Notes: a model not told the origin generated them from the letters alone. A stretch of 64,000 nt of DNA from Chitinophagaceae bacterium (GCA_016704325.1 JADJAG010000001.1:62001-126000); one strand, 5' to 3'; numbered from the stretch's first letter, positions 1-8,832 are shown. Made by a program: numbers and translations.

Positions 1-2
1 TT

Positions 3-200
3 GATACTGCCGGTGAAAAATCACGTCTTGAAAAGGATTTGGCCTATCAACGTGGCTTCCTTGAATCGGTGATGAAGAAGCTCGATAATGAACGGTTTAT
101 TTCAAAAGCTACCGCAGAAGTTATTTCCAATGAAAAGAAAAAAGCCGATGATGCGCAGGAGAAGATCAGGTTGATGGAAGAGCGGTTGAAGGGTATGTAG
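3..200 (+). CDS. valS: Valine--tRNA ligase, C-terminal end (partial)
   Basis: The window opens inside this gene. The 65 visible residues contain FLESVMKKLDNERFISKA and a lysine/glutamate-rich helix ending ERLKGM. This matches the C-terminal coiled-coil tRNA-binding arm of valyl-tRNA synthetase (pattern: one helix, a KLxNExFxxxA turn, then an NEKKK helix). The enzyme charges tRNA-Val with valine in the cytosol. The catalytic domain lies to the left of the window. The identification rests on the tail alone and is strong but not absolute. The gene is followed directly by palindromic repeats. Confidence 0.85.
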   Translation, partial: DTAGEKSRLEKDLAYQRGFLESVMKKLDNERFISKATAEVISNEKKKADDAQEKIRLMEERLKGM

Positions 201-204
201 GCGC

Positions 205-435
205 AATTTTTTTTGGACCCTGAGCGAAGCCGAAGGATGCATTTTTGCTCCCTGAGCGTAGCCGAAGGGCGCAAAAATTATCGAAAGAGTTTCAAAAAAT
301 CCGGCACTTCGGCTCCGCTCAGTGACCGGATTTTTTTTTTTTGGACCCTGAGCGTAGCCGAAGGGCGCAAAAAATTCTAGACCAATTTCAAAAAATCCGG
401 CACTTCGGCTCCGCTCAGTGACCGGATTTTTTTCA
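205..435. repeat. Cluster of CCTGAGCG-AGCCGAAGG palindromic repeats
   Basis: The gap between valS and the next gene holds three direct copies of CCCTGAGCGnAGCCGAAGG and two copies of CACTTCGGCTCCGCTCAGTG in the opposite sense. The two senses can pair with each other, so the stretch can fold into alternative hairpins flanked by T-runs and A-runs. It may act as a terminator for valS. The same palindrome recurs near 10772-10832 and at 17467-17518, so this is a dispersed REP-like family and not a dedicated terminator. Confidence 0.75.
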
Positions 436-511
436 ACCCTATCAAAATCTTTACTACCAGTTAATTCCTTCATTAGCTTTACAAGCAGCTTAACTGCCTA
501 ATTGTACTGCA

Positions 512-1333
512 TTGAAAAAGTTAACCGCTTTGTTTTGTTTGATGTTTGTTTCAGGCTTTGTGCATGGACAAATTTCAACAGACACCACTGTCAGCACAAC
601 TTCCAATACTGCCGCAGATGATCCATCGCAGTTTTTTACCCGCGCCGAACTTTTCAGCGAGTTGCAACACTACAACCGAAATGGCAACGAGTTCAACCTG
701 AATCAAACAACCTTGCGAACAGTAGTGAAGCTTGGGAAAAGGTTTACGACGCGACTGGATGTACCTGTTGTGTACAATTCTTTTGATTCACCCAATAACT
801 TTAAGCAGTTTGGATTAGGCGATATTTCATTTCGTTTGCTGGGATACAAATTCCTTCAAACAAAAAAATCCGCCATCACTGCATCCATGGAGATCAGCTT
901 AAATACAGCACAATCACCCTTGCTGGGTACCGGAAAAAACATACTGCTGCCAATGTTCACCTACACCACAGCGGTGATGGACAAAAGAATGTTGCTGGCA
1001 TTTGTTTTCCAGGAGGCCATTTCTTTCAGCGGTGATGAAGCAAGAGAACCGGTGAGTTTTTCAAAATTACAGGGCATTTTACTGTACTCCTGGTCAAGAA
1101 GGGTATGGACGGTTTTTGCACCTGAATTGTATGTGGATTATGTGCATGGAGGTGCATCGATGAATCTCGAAGGAAGGGTAGCTTATGCTCCCGCAAAACG
1201 CATTAACTTGTGGGCTCATACGGGAGTGGGCCTGTTTGGCGATTTCGCCCCTCGTTATCAATGGACTGTGGAAACAGGTTGCCGTTATTTCTTTTTAAGA
1301 AATACCTTGATTAAAAGAAAAAGCAATAATTGA
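512..1333 (+). CDS. Secreted, probably outer-membrane beta-barrel protein
   Basis: This 273-residue protein begins with a clear signal peptide (hydrophobic core LTALFCLMFVSGF, cleavage likely after VHGQ). The rest alternates polar and hydrophobic residues with many aromatic residues (LGDISFRLLGYKF, VAYAPAKRINLWAHTGVGL). That pattern fits a small outer-membrane beta-barrel of the kind often called a transporter in Bacteroidota. The start is TTG at 512; there is no ATG nearby that keeps the signal peptide. The C-terminus is a short basic tail (KRKSNN) and not an aromatic residue. I do not recognise a named family. It stands alone between two repeats. Confidence 0.6.
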   Translation: MKKLTALFCLMFVSGFVHGQISTDTTVSTTSNTAADDPSQFFTRAELFSELQHYNRNGNEFNLNQTTLRTVVKLGKRFTTRLDVPVVYNSFDSPNNFKQFGLGDISFRLLGYKFLQTKKSAITASMEISLNTAQSPLLGTGKNILLPMFTYTTAVMDKRMLLAFVFQEAISFSGDEAREPVSFSKLQGILLYSWSRRVWTVFAPELYVDYVHGGASMNLEGRVAYAPAKRINLWAHTGVGLFGDFAPRYQWTVETGCRYFFLRNTLIKRKSNN

Positions 1334-1384
1334 CAGAAATAGTGAAAACAAGTGAACCGGTGAAATCTTACAAAGAATAACAAT

Positions 1385-1516
1385 ATTGTCCGACTAAAAT
1401 ATTGGGATTTAGGCTGAAACTCAATACTGGCGTGCATCCTATAACCCCACGCTTCAGCGTGGGGTTATAGGATGAAACCCGCTCCTGGCGGGCTTTAGCC
1501 CACATTAGTCGGACAT
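1385..1516. repeat. TGTCCGAC-ended palindromic element, copy 1 (132 bp)
   Basis: The element is bounded by inverted ends ATTGTCCGACTAA and TTAGTCGGACA(T). Inside are two further palindromes: ACCCCACGC-TTCA-GCGTGGGGT, and GGGCTTTAGCCC near the right end. Other copies lie at 3416-3524 (shortened) and 18589-18721. It contains no open frame of interest. It looks like a REP/MITE-type element and ends about 36 bp before the ATG of the next gene. Confidence 0.8.
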
Positions 1517-1552
1517 TAGTGAAAGAATAACTTAAAAAAATAGCATAATATA

Positions 1553-3406
1553 ATGGAAACAGATACAAATAAACCAAAAGTGAAACGGTCAGGAAAGAAG
1601 AAGTTGTTATGGATTTTAGGTGGAATTTTACTGTTCTTTTCAGTTATCATTTTTATTGTCTACATCCGTTTTAACAGTTTGCTAACCGCTGCATTGTTGA
1701 AAAATTTCAATTCTACTTCAATATCGGAAGTATATGAATTGAAGTTTGAGAGGTTGAGTGTCAATTTAGTCCTGGGAAATATTAAGGTATATGATGTTCA
1801 ATTTCATCCAAGGGAAGTTCCGCTTCGTAATTATCCTTATATCAACACTTCATTAAAACTCAAGACGAACAAAATTTTGTTGACCAATGTGGAGATTTTC
1901 ACCTTGTTGAAATCCAACATCCTCAAACTTGATCGCGTGGAGATAGCGGAGCCCTCTGTCTCTTTATTCATAACTGATGATATTCCCATTCTTTTTCCAT
2001 TCAGAGATACTACGCATGTCGATACGACTGTGGCTAAAGACGCTAAAAGTCCGGTGGGCTCATTCTTGTTAAAGGAGTTTGAATTGGTTGATGCCTCCTT
2101 TGAAGTCGTCAATTTGGCGAAGGAACGGGAATTCAGTATTAAGAAATTTAATATTTCCCTGCAGGATCTCCTGATTAGTCAGCTAACAGGGTATGATGTT
2201 ATTTCTTACAAACATATTGATATATCCATTGAAGGTGCGAAAGGAAAATTACAGAAGGAGTCGGTCAGGCATGCCAGTTTCAGTGAATTCAGGATAGCGA
2301 TTGATTCATTGGAAGTTCGTAAATCCATTGATACTTTAATTTATGATTTCACGGATCTGCGTACCGTTTTGAAAGACCTCGATCTGCAAACAGCCGACAG
2401 TGTTTTTCATATTGCAATGAAGTCATTTGATCTCCACTACAAGGATAAATCCATAAAACTGGAGCAGGTACTCTTCAAGCCGAATATAACAGAGGCAGCT
2501 ATGCAGGCACGATATAAGTATCAGAATACACAGTTTTCCGGTTCTGTCGGATCATTGCAATTGCTTGGTGTCAACTTTGATTCATTAATTTATCAGAAGA
2601 AATTGCTTATTGATGAGGTTGTGCTTGATTCCGTTTTTGCTTCCTTATTCAAAGACAAATCGAAACCCATGGACACCGGTAAATTTCCCGAATACCTTGG
2701 ACAGACAGTCATGGCTATCCCTATGCCGCTATTGGTAAAGCAAGTGAAGGCAACCAACGTAAACCTGGTGAACAGGGAGCGCAATCCTGATGGAACGTAT
2801 GGCAAGGCCAATGTAAACCGCGCCACACTAATGGTTGAACATGTTAGCAATCTTTCACCCGGTGAGCCCATGGTGATTCATGCAGAGGCATACCTTGAAA
2901 ACAAGGTTCATTTTAAAGCGACATTAGGATTTAGTTACCAAAAGCCGGAGTTCAGCTTTAATGGCAGATTAGGTAAATTCAATTTGCCTGATTTGAATCC
3001 CATCATTCAGGCATATTCTCCGGCAGCCATTAATGGAGGCACAGTGGATGAGATCACTTTTTCAGGCATTGCATACAAAACCTTTTCTGAGGGCAACATG
3101 AAATTTTTGTACCATGATCTGAATATTGCTTTAGAATTACGCGAAGAAGCCAAATGGAGAAACTCTGTGCTTGCATTTGCTGCAAATACTGCAGTAGCCA
3201 CTGCTAATCCCGCTGAGGGACAGCCTGCCCGTGAAGTGAAGTTTCATGCCGACAGGGACATGAATAAAGCCTTTGTCAATCTCGTAATCAAATCAATTTT
3301 GGATGGGTTAAAGGAGACCATTGTGATGTCGAAAGAAAACCGGAAAATTCAAAATGAGAAGAAAAAGGAAATGAAGCAGGAAGAGAAAAAGGAGAAGAAA
3401 AAATAA
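1553..3406 (+). CDS. AsmA/DUF748-like membrane-anchored protein
   Basis: This is a 617-residue protein. A basic N-terminus is followed by one transmembrane helix (LLWILGGILLFFSVIIFIVY, residues about 19-38) and then a long region rich in beta structure. The C-terminal third has NPIIQAYSPAAINGGTVDEI and a following segment of the kind seen at the end of AsmA-like and DUF748 proteins. Members of that superfamily are anchored in the inner membrane, reach into the periplasm, and are linked to lipid transport or envelope assembly. The last 40 residues are a lysine/glutamate-rich helix (KKKEMKQEEKKEKKK). The family assignment is by overall look and is tentative. Palindromic element copies flank the gene on both sides. 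Confidence 0.55.
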   Translation: METDTNKPKVKRSGKKKLLWILGGILLFFSVIIFIVYIRFNSLLTAALLKNFNSTSISEVYELKFERLSVNLVLGNIKVYDVQFHPREVPLRNYPYINTSLKLKTNKILLTNVEIFTLLKSNILKLDRVEIAEPSVSLFITDDIPILFPFRDTTHVDTTVAKDAKSPVGSFLLKEFELVDASFEVVNLAKEREFSIKKFNISLQDLLISQLTGYDVISYKHIDISIEGAKGKLQKESVRHASFSEFRIAIDSLEVRKSIDTLIYDFTDLRTVLKDLDLQTADSVFHIAMKSFDLHYKDKSIKLEQVLFKPNITEAAMQARYKYQNTQFSGSVGSLQLLGVNFDSLIYQKKLLIDEVVLDSVFASLFKDKSKPMDTGKFPEYLGQTVMAIPMPLLVKQVKATNVNLVNRERNPDGTYGKANVNRATLMVEHVSNLSPGEPMVIHAEAYLENKVHFKATLGFSYQKPEFSFNGRLGKFNLPDLNPIIQAYSPAAINGGTVDEITFSGIAYKTFSEGNMKFLYHDLNIALELREEAKWRNSVLAFAANTAVATANPAEGQPAREVKFHADRDMNKAFVNLVIKSILDGLKETIVMSKENRKIQNEKKKEMKQEEKKEKKK

Positions 3407-3415
3407 TGTATCATT

Positions 3416-3524
3416 ATTGTCCGACAAAAATATCGGGGTTTAGGCTGAAACCCATACGGCAGCCACCCAGGGGGTTAGGATGAAACCTGCTCCTGGTGGG
3501 CTTTAGCCCACATTAGTCGGACAG
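3416..3524. repeat. TGTCCGAC-ended palindromic element, copy 2 (109 bp)
   Basis: This is a shortened copy of the element at 1385-1516. The ends ATTGTCCGAC and GTCGGACA and the right-hand GGGCTTTAGCCC palindrome are kept. The central GCGTGGGG hairpin has been replaced by CCACCCAGGGGG. It lies immediately after the AsmA-like gene. Confidence 0.75.
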
Positions 3525-3622
3525 TAGCGATAATGTATCTTCTTTTCATGATAGAATAATTCAGAGTATGTAAATCCAACCCAACTTCATTTTTCGTAGG
3601 TGCGCTAAATGCATCACCTCAA

Positions 3623-4042
3623 ATGAAGTTCAGCCCTATTTTAAGTTCTGCAGCAAAATGCAAATTATTGCAGCTGTCAAGGGCAGTGGGTATACTGTTG
3701 GTAGTTGCTGTAAATGCATTCGTTTTTCTGTCAGATACCAACACAACGGGTTCTTCGGCATTTAGGGATATTGTCTTATTTGTTGATCATGCCAGTGAAG
3801 AACATAAGGTGAATGAAACACCATTTTCCCTTACTTTAAACTTCAGTCAAGCAGCTGTTTCTGTTATGGAAAATATACCTGCCATTCCTTTAACGCTGCC
3901 TCAATTCTCACCTGCGTTAATAGGTCAGCTTCTATTTGGATTTATGAGCATTGCAATATGTTTTTATTTATTCAAGGGTGAAGAAAATAAGAACTCGCAA
4001 TTCTATCCCAACGTGATGGTGCCGCCACCAAGGTTCCTTTGA
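3623..4042 (+). CDS. Small membrane protein upstream of a TonB receptor
   Basis: This 139-residue protein has one hydrophobic segment near the N-terminus (AVGILLVVAVNAFVFL, about 21-36) and a second near the C-terminus (LIGQLLFGFMSIAICFYLF, about 100-118). It ends in a proline-rich tail, PPPRFL. The loop between them is acidic and carries two histidines (FVDHASEEHK). I do not recognise the family. It lies about 345 bp before a TonB-dependent receptor on the same strand, and small proteins of this size often precede metal-related TonB receptors in Bacteroidota. A link to that receptor is inference from position only. Confidence 0.55.
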   Translation: MKFSPILSSAAKCKLLQLSRAVGILLVVAVNAFVFLSDTNTTGSSAFRDIVLFVDHASEEHKVNETPFSLTLNFSQAAVSVMENIPAIPLTLPQFSPALIGQLLFGFMSIAICFYLFKGEENKNSQFYPNVMVPPPRFL

Positions 4043-4060
4043 TATCATAATCAAACCAAC

Positions 4061-4241
4061 GGGTGTTTGACAAATTGCACTTAATGCTGTAGCGTTTACC
4101 TTAGCGCCTTGCTTTTTTAGCGCCAAGACGCGAAGTCGCGAAGAAAATCACAAAGGATCAATAAGCTACGTTTTTTTGGCGTCTTGGCGTCTTCGAGCTT
4201 GTATTATTTTATCGCTGAGAAATGCAATTTGTCATACACCC
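4061..4241. mobile_element. MITE-like element with 19-bp inverted ends and 8-bp target duplication
   Basis: The left end GGGTGTTTGACAAATTGCA and the right end, read on the opposite strand as GGGTGTATGACAAATTGCA, match at 17 of 19 positions. The element is flanked on both sides by the direct repeat AAACCAAC (4053-4060 and 4242-4249), as expected for a target-site duplication. The 181-bp body has inverted GCGCCAAGACGCGAAG / GGCGTCTTGGCGTCTTCG segments and no coding capacity. The same end sequence bounds the longer elements near 10.9, 15.6 and 31.2 kb, whose interior differs. Confidence 0.8.
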
Positions 4242-4287
4242 AAACCAACATGGCATTTTTATCGCTATGCTGATTTTTTCCTGCAGT

Positions 4288-4337
4288 AATCAGGCAAGTA
4301 CCCCGATTGTTTCTTCGGGGCTTTCATTTGCCTGATT
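4288..4337. promoter_or_regulatory. Nested inverted repeat in the TonB receptor leader
   Basis: An outer stem, AATCAGGCAA / TTTGCCTGATT, encloses an inner stem, CCCCGA / TCGGGG. Together they can form a long hairpin 50 bp upstream of the receptor ATG at 4388. No T-run follows, so it is not an obvious terminator. It could be a leader structure or an operator. Confidence 0.5.
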
Positions 4338-4387
4338 CGAAACTGCTCTATACACACCATCTGTTAATCCCTTAATTCATTTCAACC

Positions 4388-6688
4388 ATGAAATGGTTAC
4401 TACACTCATTTTTAATTTTGATTTGCTTTTTGATCCCGGCTTATGCAAATGCGCATACAGGAACCCTGGAAGGAATCATCACCGATAATATTACTAACCA
4501 TCCAGTTGAAGGGGTTACTGTTTTATTAAAGGATGAACACTTGCAGGCGACATCGGATGCAAATGGAAAATTTATTTTTGAAAATATTCCGGCTAAAGCC
4601 TATACGCTTGTTTTTCAGAAAGAGGAATATTTATTGAGAGAGACAAGACTCAGTTTAACAGAGGCAAAGACAACAACGCTATCCATTACAATAACTCCCA
4701 CAGTAATTAATCTGCCCGACCTGGTGGTGCAGGGAAATGTGCCGGTTTCCGCAGCTTCATCTGAGATACTCAGTATGGTTGATTTTCAGCTTCGTCCTAA
4801 AAATTCCGCACAGGATATGCTGCAGCTGGTTCCGGGACTCTTTATCGCACAGCATGCCGGTGGTGGAAAGGCGGAGCAGATATTTGTCCGCGGTTTCGAC
4901 TGCGATCATGGCACAGATGTGGCCACCTATGTAGATGGTATGCCTGTCAATATGCCGTCGCATGGCCATGGCCAGGGTTATGCCGATCTTCACTTCCTGA
5001 TACCGGAAACAGTTCAGGATATGGATATCACCAAGGGTCCCTACTTTGCACAAAACGGAGATTTTTCAACCGGTGCAACGGTTCGATTTAATACGTTGAA
5101 TCAGCTTGATGCAAATTCTTTTACCACAGAACTTACTACTGTGCCCACGCAACGTGCATTAAGCGGCAGCAGGGCATTGTTGATGCTGCAGATGCCACTT
5201 CAGTCATCCGGAGTGAGCTCTTATATTGCCGCTGATTTTATTTATAACCCTAGCTATTTTGATGCAGCCCAGCATTTTCAGCGGTTCACATTGTTTAATA
5301 AGAATGTGATCAAACTGAGCGAAAAAACGACAGCAAGTATTTCTTTTAATGGCTTCGGATCTTCCTGGGATGCATCAGGGCAAGTTCCCGCACGGGCTGT
5401 AAATGATGGATCAATAGATCGCTTTGGAGCCATTGACACTTTAGAAGGCGGAACTACTTCCCGCAACAACCTGAATTTTGAGCTTCATTCAAAAGTCGGC
5501 GGCCATGATTTTTATTCGCAGTTCTATTTTGGAAACTATCGCTTTAAGTTGTTCTCCAACTTTACATTCTTTCTCAACGATCCTCTAAATGGGGATATGA
5601 TTGAACAAACCGACGACCGGACTTTTCTCGGCTACAACGGGCACTACGTAATCAATGGATTCCTGGGAAGTATACCGATCAGCACTACTATTGGAGCCGG
5701 ATTCCGATCAGATCGTACCAATGTAATGTTGTGGCATTCGCCTGACCGTAAGCGCAGGTCAGTTACAGCCAACTCCAACGTCTTTGAGCGTAATATGAAC
5801 GGCTGGATCAGGGAAGAAATCAGCTTCAGCGAACGGTTCAAAGCGGAATTGGGTTTGCGTATTGATTACTTCACTTTCGACGTAGATGACCTGGTTGCAG
5901 GAGATACAGCACATGCTGATCTTTCAGGATACAATTACCAGGTATTGGCAGAACCTAAAATAAACATCATCTATTCGCCACAGGATAACATTCATTTCTT
6001 TCTCAATTCAGGCATTGGATTTCATTCCAATGATGCACGCAGTGTAGTGCAGGACAGGAACAATCATCGTCTTCCACTTGCTGCCGGTGCAGAATTGGGA
6101 TCGCAAATCCGGCTGGGTGATTTATTGTTTTCCGTTGCATTATGGACACTGGAATTGGAGAATGAACTGGTGTATGTGGGAGATGAAGGTGTTACCGAAG
6201 ATAATGGCCCAAGCCGTCGCAATGGCATTGATGTTTCCTGCAGGTACCAGGTACTTCCCTGGTTGTATGCAGATGCAGATTTGAATTATGCCAGGGGTTT
6301 TTTGCTGCAGGATTTCTTTGGTGAAAAACTTTCTGAAGGAAACATCATCCCGCTTGCACCGCGCATTACGTCAACCGGCGGACTTACCGTGAAGCGGGCT
6401 GCAGGCTGGGAAGCCGCCTTACGCTATCGCTTTATGGGCGACAGGCCTGCAAATGAAACCAATACCGTAACTGCAGAAGGTTATTTCTTATTGGATGCCG
6501 TCTTCACCTACCATTGGGATAAATTCAGAATAGGACTTAACATTGAAAACATCACCAATACCGAATGGAATGAAGCACAGTTTGATACCGAATCAAGGTT
6601 ATTTGATGAACCTGCCCCGGTCTCTGAACTACATTTTACGCCTGGAGCACCGGTGGCTGTGAAGGGTACTGTGACAGTGGTCTTTTAG
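4388..6688 (+). CDS. TonB-dependent outer-membrane receptor
   Basis: The 766-residue protein has a signal peptide (WLLHSFLILICFLIPAYANA). A carboxypeptidase-regulatory-like beta-sandwich follows at about residues 25-110 (GTLEGIITDNITNHPVEGV start). Next is a plug domain (about 120-230) with VPGLFIAQHAGGG and IFVRGFDCDHGTDVATYVDG, and then a long beta-barrel. The C-terminus ends VTVVF with a terminal aromatic residue, as in outer-membrane barrels. Such receptors import substrates with TonB-ExbBD energy. The plug contains a His-rich turn, MPSHGHGQGYADLH (about residues 190-203), so a metal substrate is possible. No SusD partner lies next to it, which argues against a glycan system. Confidence 0.92.
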   Translation: MKWLLHSFLILICFLIPAYANAHTGTLEGIITDNITNHPVEGVTVLLKDEHLQATSDANGKFIFENIPAKAYTLVFQKEEYLLRETRLSLTEAKTTTLSITITPTVINLPDLVVQGNVPVSAASSEILSMVDFQLRPKNSAQDMLQLVPGLFIAQHAGGGKAEQIFVRGFDCDHGTDVATYVDGMPVNMPSHGHGQGYADLHFLIPETVQDMDITKGPYFAQNGDFSTGATVRFNTLNQLDANSFTTELTTVPTQRALSGSRALLMLQMPLQSSGVSSYIAADFIYNPSYFDAAQHFQRFTLFNKNVIKLSEKTTASISFNGFGSSWDASGQVPARAVNDGSIDRFGAIDTLEGGTTSRNNLNFELHSKVGGHDFYSQFYFGNYRFKLFSNFTFFLNDPLNGDMIEQTDDRTFLGYNGHYVINGFLGSIPISTTIGAGFRSDRTNVMLWHSPDRKRRSVTANSNVFERNMNGWIREEISFSERFKAELGLRIDYFTFDVDDLVAGDTAHADLSGYNYQVLAEPKINIIYSPQDNIHFFLNSGIGFHSNDARSVVQDRNNHRLPLAAGAELGSQIRLGDLLFSVALWTLELENELVYVGDEGVTEDNGPSRRNGIDVSCRYQVLPWLYADADLNYARGFLLQDFFGEKLSEGNIIPLAPRITSTGGLTVKRAAGWEAALRYRFMGDRPANETNTVTAEGYFLLDAVFTYHWDKFRIGLNIENITNTEWNEAQFDTESRLFDEPAPVSELHFTPGAPVAVKGTVTVVF

Positions 6689-6694
6689 GGGATT

Positions 6695-6862
6695 TAGGTT
6701 GGTTAAATGGTTAAATGGTTAAATGGTTAAATTGCTAAATTGTTAAATTGTTAAATTGTCATGCAACCATGCAACCATTCAACCATTCAGCCATTCAGCC
6801 ATTCAGCCATTCAGCAGTTCAACAGTTCAACAGTTCAACAGTTCAACAGTTCAACAGTTAAT
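6695..6862. repeat. Octamer microsatellites upstream of dnaG
   Basis: Three blocks follow one another: GGTTAAAT/TGTTAAAT repeats, then AACCATTC and AGCCATTC repeats, then five or more copies of AGTTCAAC. All have 8-bp periodicity. They fill the gap between the TonB receptor and the dnaG promoter. An open frame through this repeat can extend dnaG artificially at its N-terminus. Confidence 0.85.
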
Positions 6863-6880
6863 CCAATCCACCCCAACCCA

Positions 6881-6888
6881 TACTTTCG
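6881..6888 (+). promoter_or_regulatory. Candidate -7 promoter box for dnaG
   Basis: TACTTTCG matches the Bacteroidota -7 consensus TAnnTTTG at seven of eight positions. It lies 13 bp before the dnaG ATG at 6902, so the leader would be very short. The -33 region would fall in the adjoining octamer repeat. Confidence 0.45.
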
Positions 6889-6901
6889 TACCTTTCCAAC
6901 C

Positions 6902-8830
6902 ATGATCTCCGCCCGAAGTAAAGACGACATATTAGCTGCTGCCCGAATAGAGGAGGTAGTAGGTGATTTCGTGAACCTGAAGAAGAGAGGTGCCAGTTTC
7001 GTTGGGTTATGTCCTTTCCATACGGAGAAAACACCTTCCTTTCATGTTTCTCCTGCAAAGGGCATTTATAAATGTTTTGGATGTGGCAAAGGTGGCGACT
7101 CCGTGAGTTTTGTGATGGAACATGAAAAATTTAATTACCCTGAAGCACTTCGTTACCTGGCACAGAAATATAATCTTGCCATTGAAGAGACCGGTGACAT
7201 TGCTAAAGAGCAGGGAGATAAACTGGTTAAAGATTCTTTGTACATCATTAATCAGTTCGCGCAACAATATTTTCATGATAACCTGCTTAAGGTTGAGGAA
7301 GGAAAAAATATCGGGCTGTCCTATTTCAAAGAGCGGGGCTTCTCTGATGAAATGGTGAAGAAGTTTATGCTCGGATATGCTTTGTCTGATGTGGAAGCAT
7401 TTACGAAAACCGCTTTAAAAAATGGCTACCGGCAGGAACTCTTACGTCAGGCAGGACTGATCAAAGAGAAAGGGGAGAAGGACATTGATTTTTTTCACCA
7501 CCGTGTAATCTTTCCCATACTTAACTTATCAGGAAAAGTGGTGGCATTCGCCGGCCGTATCATGGTGAAAGATGACAGGGCGCCAAAGTATATTAACTCG
7601 CCCGAAACAGAAATTTATCATAAGAGCCAGCTGGTCTATGGAATCTATCATGCAAGAAATGCCATACGCAAAGACGATGAATGTTTTCTGACGGAAGGAT
7701 ATACCGATGTCATCTCCATGCACCAGGCTGGCATAGAGAACGTGGTTGCCTCTTCAGGTACCTCCTTAACACAGGAACAGATTAAACTCATCAAACGCTT
7801 CACCAACAACATCACCATCCTGTACGACGGTGATGTAGCCGGTATTAAAGCAGCATTGCGTGGATTGGAATTGATGGCAGAGGAAGATGTGAATGTGAGG
7901 GTGGTCTTATTGCCCGATGGTGAAGATCCTGACTCTTTCCTTCACAAAAAAGGAAGCGCTGCTTTCCGGGATTTTATTGCCCGCAGCAAAAAACATTTCC
8001 TGGCATTTAAAACGGAATTGCTTCTTGCCGAAGCTGGTACCGATCCGCTTAAGAAAGCAGAGGCCATCAAAAATGTGGTGGAAACGCTTTCTAAAATTCC
8101 CGATCCTATTAAACGTTCGGTGATGATAAAGGAATGCAGCCGCATGCTTGATGTAGGTGAGCAGGTGCTGATCACCGAAGTCAATAAAGTGAAGCGGCGA
8201 CAGTTCAAAAAAGAAACCGGTGCACCCGCCTATGAAGCAGATAGTCTTTATAATGAGCAGTCAGTTCCCGAAGACCATTCACAACAGCAGGAACAGCAGG
8301 CAAAAGATTTTTACCAGGAGATGGGTATCCTGCGGTTATTGCTGGAATATGGAGAAGAGACCTTAGAGGATGGACAAAAAGTGATTGACCTCGTGCTGGA
8401 TGAATTAAAAGAAGCGCCACTGTACAATCACGATTTTCAATTGATGATACATGAGATGGAAGATATGGTGAAACAAGGCGGGAAGGTGGATCATCATATT
8501 TTTCTCAACCATGCGGAACAGAAATTCAGGGATCTTGCCATAGAGATTATTTCTTTTCCATACAACCTCAGTGAAAACTGGGAAAAGAAACATGAGATAT
8601 TTGTGAATACCCCTCAGAAAAATTTTAAGAAACATGTAGTCAGCACCCTGCACCATTTCAAGTTGCATAAGCTGATGAATATGAAAATGGAAAATCAGCA
8701 GCAGTTGAAAACAGTGAGCGGTAATGAAGAAGATGAACACCACTTCATGATTGTAAATATCAAACTCGATGAGTGGATCAAAGAGTTGGGAAAATCACTG
8801 GGCACGGTAACGGTTACCTATTTCAGGTAA
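6902..8830 (+). CDS. dnaG: DNA primase
   Basis: DnaG makes the RNA primers for DNA replication. The 642-residue protein starts at ATG 6902 (MISARSKDDIL), because upstream codons only read through microsatellite DNA. The CHC2 zinc finger has Cys37, His40, Cys58 and Cys61 (CPFH...CFGC). The catalytic core and Toprim domain show EGYTD at Glu265 and DGD at 309-311, the metal-binding acidic residues. The C-terminal 150 residues are helical and would bind the DnaB helicase. Length and domain order are normal. The stop lies 2 bp from the end of the convergent phosphopantetheinyl transferase gene. Confidence 0.97.
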   Translation: MISARSKDDILAAARIEEVVGDFVNLKKRGASFVGLCPFHTEKTPSFHVSPAKGIYKCFGCGKGGDSVSFVMEHEKFNYPEALRYLAQKYNLAIEETGDIAKEQGDKLVKDSLYIINQFAQQYFHDNLLKVEEGKNIGLSYFKERGFSDEMVKKFMLGYALSDVEAFTKTALKNGYRQELLRQAGLIKEKGEKDIDFFHHRVIFPILNLSGKVVAFAGRIMVKDDRAPKYINSPETEIYHKSQLVYGIYHARNAIRKDDECFLTEGYTDVISMHQAGIENVVASSGTSLTQEQIKLIKRFTNNITILYDGDVAGIKAALRGLELMAEEDVNVRVVLLPDGEDPDSFLHKKGSAAFRDFIARSKKHFLAFKTELLLAEAGTDPLKKAEAIKNVVETLSKIPDPIKRSVMIKECSRMLDVGEQVLITEVNKVKRRQFKKETGAPAYEADSLYNEQSVPEDHSQQQEQQAKDFYQEMGILRLLLEYGEETLEDGQKVIDLVLDELKEAPLYNHDFQLMIHEMEDMVKQGGKVDHHIFLNHAEQKFRDLAIEIISFPYNLSENWEKKHEIFVNTPQKNFKKHVVSTLHHFKLHKLMNMKMENQQQLKTVSGNEEDEHHFMIVNIKLDEWIKELGKSLGTVTVTYFR

Positions 8831-8832
8831 AA

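Noticed and set aside
102..473. Minus-strand open frame of 123 residues at the left edge
   Set aside because: It is a read-through of the CCTGAGCG palindromes and the antisense of valS.
6761..6901. N-terminal extension of dnaG starting at 6761
   Set aside because: The added 47 residues are repeat-encoded; family proteins start at the ATG at 6902, just after a -7 box.
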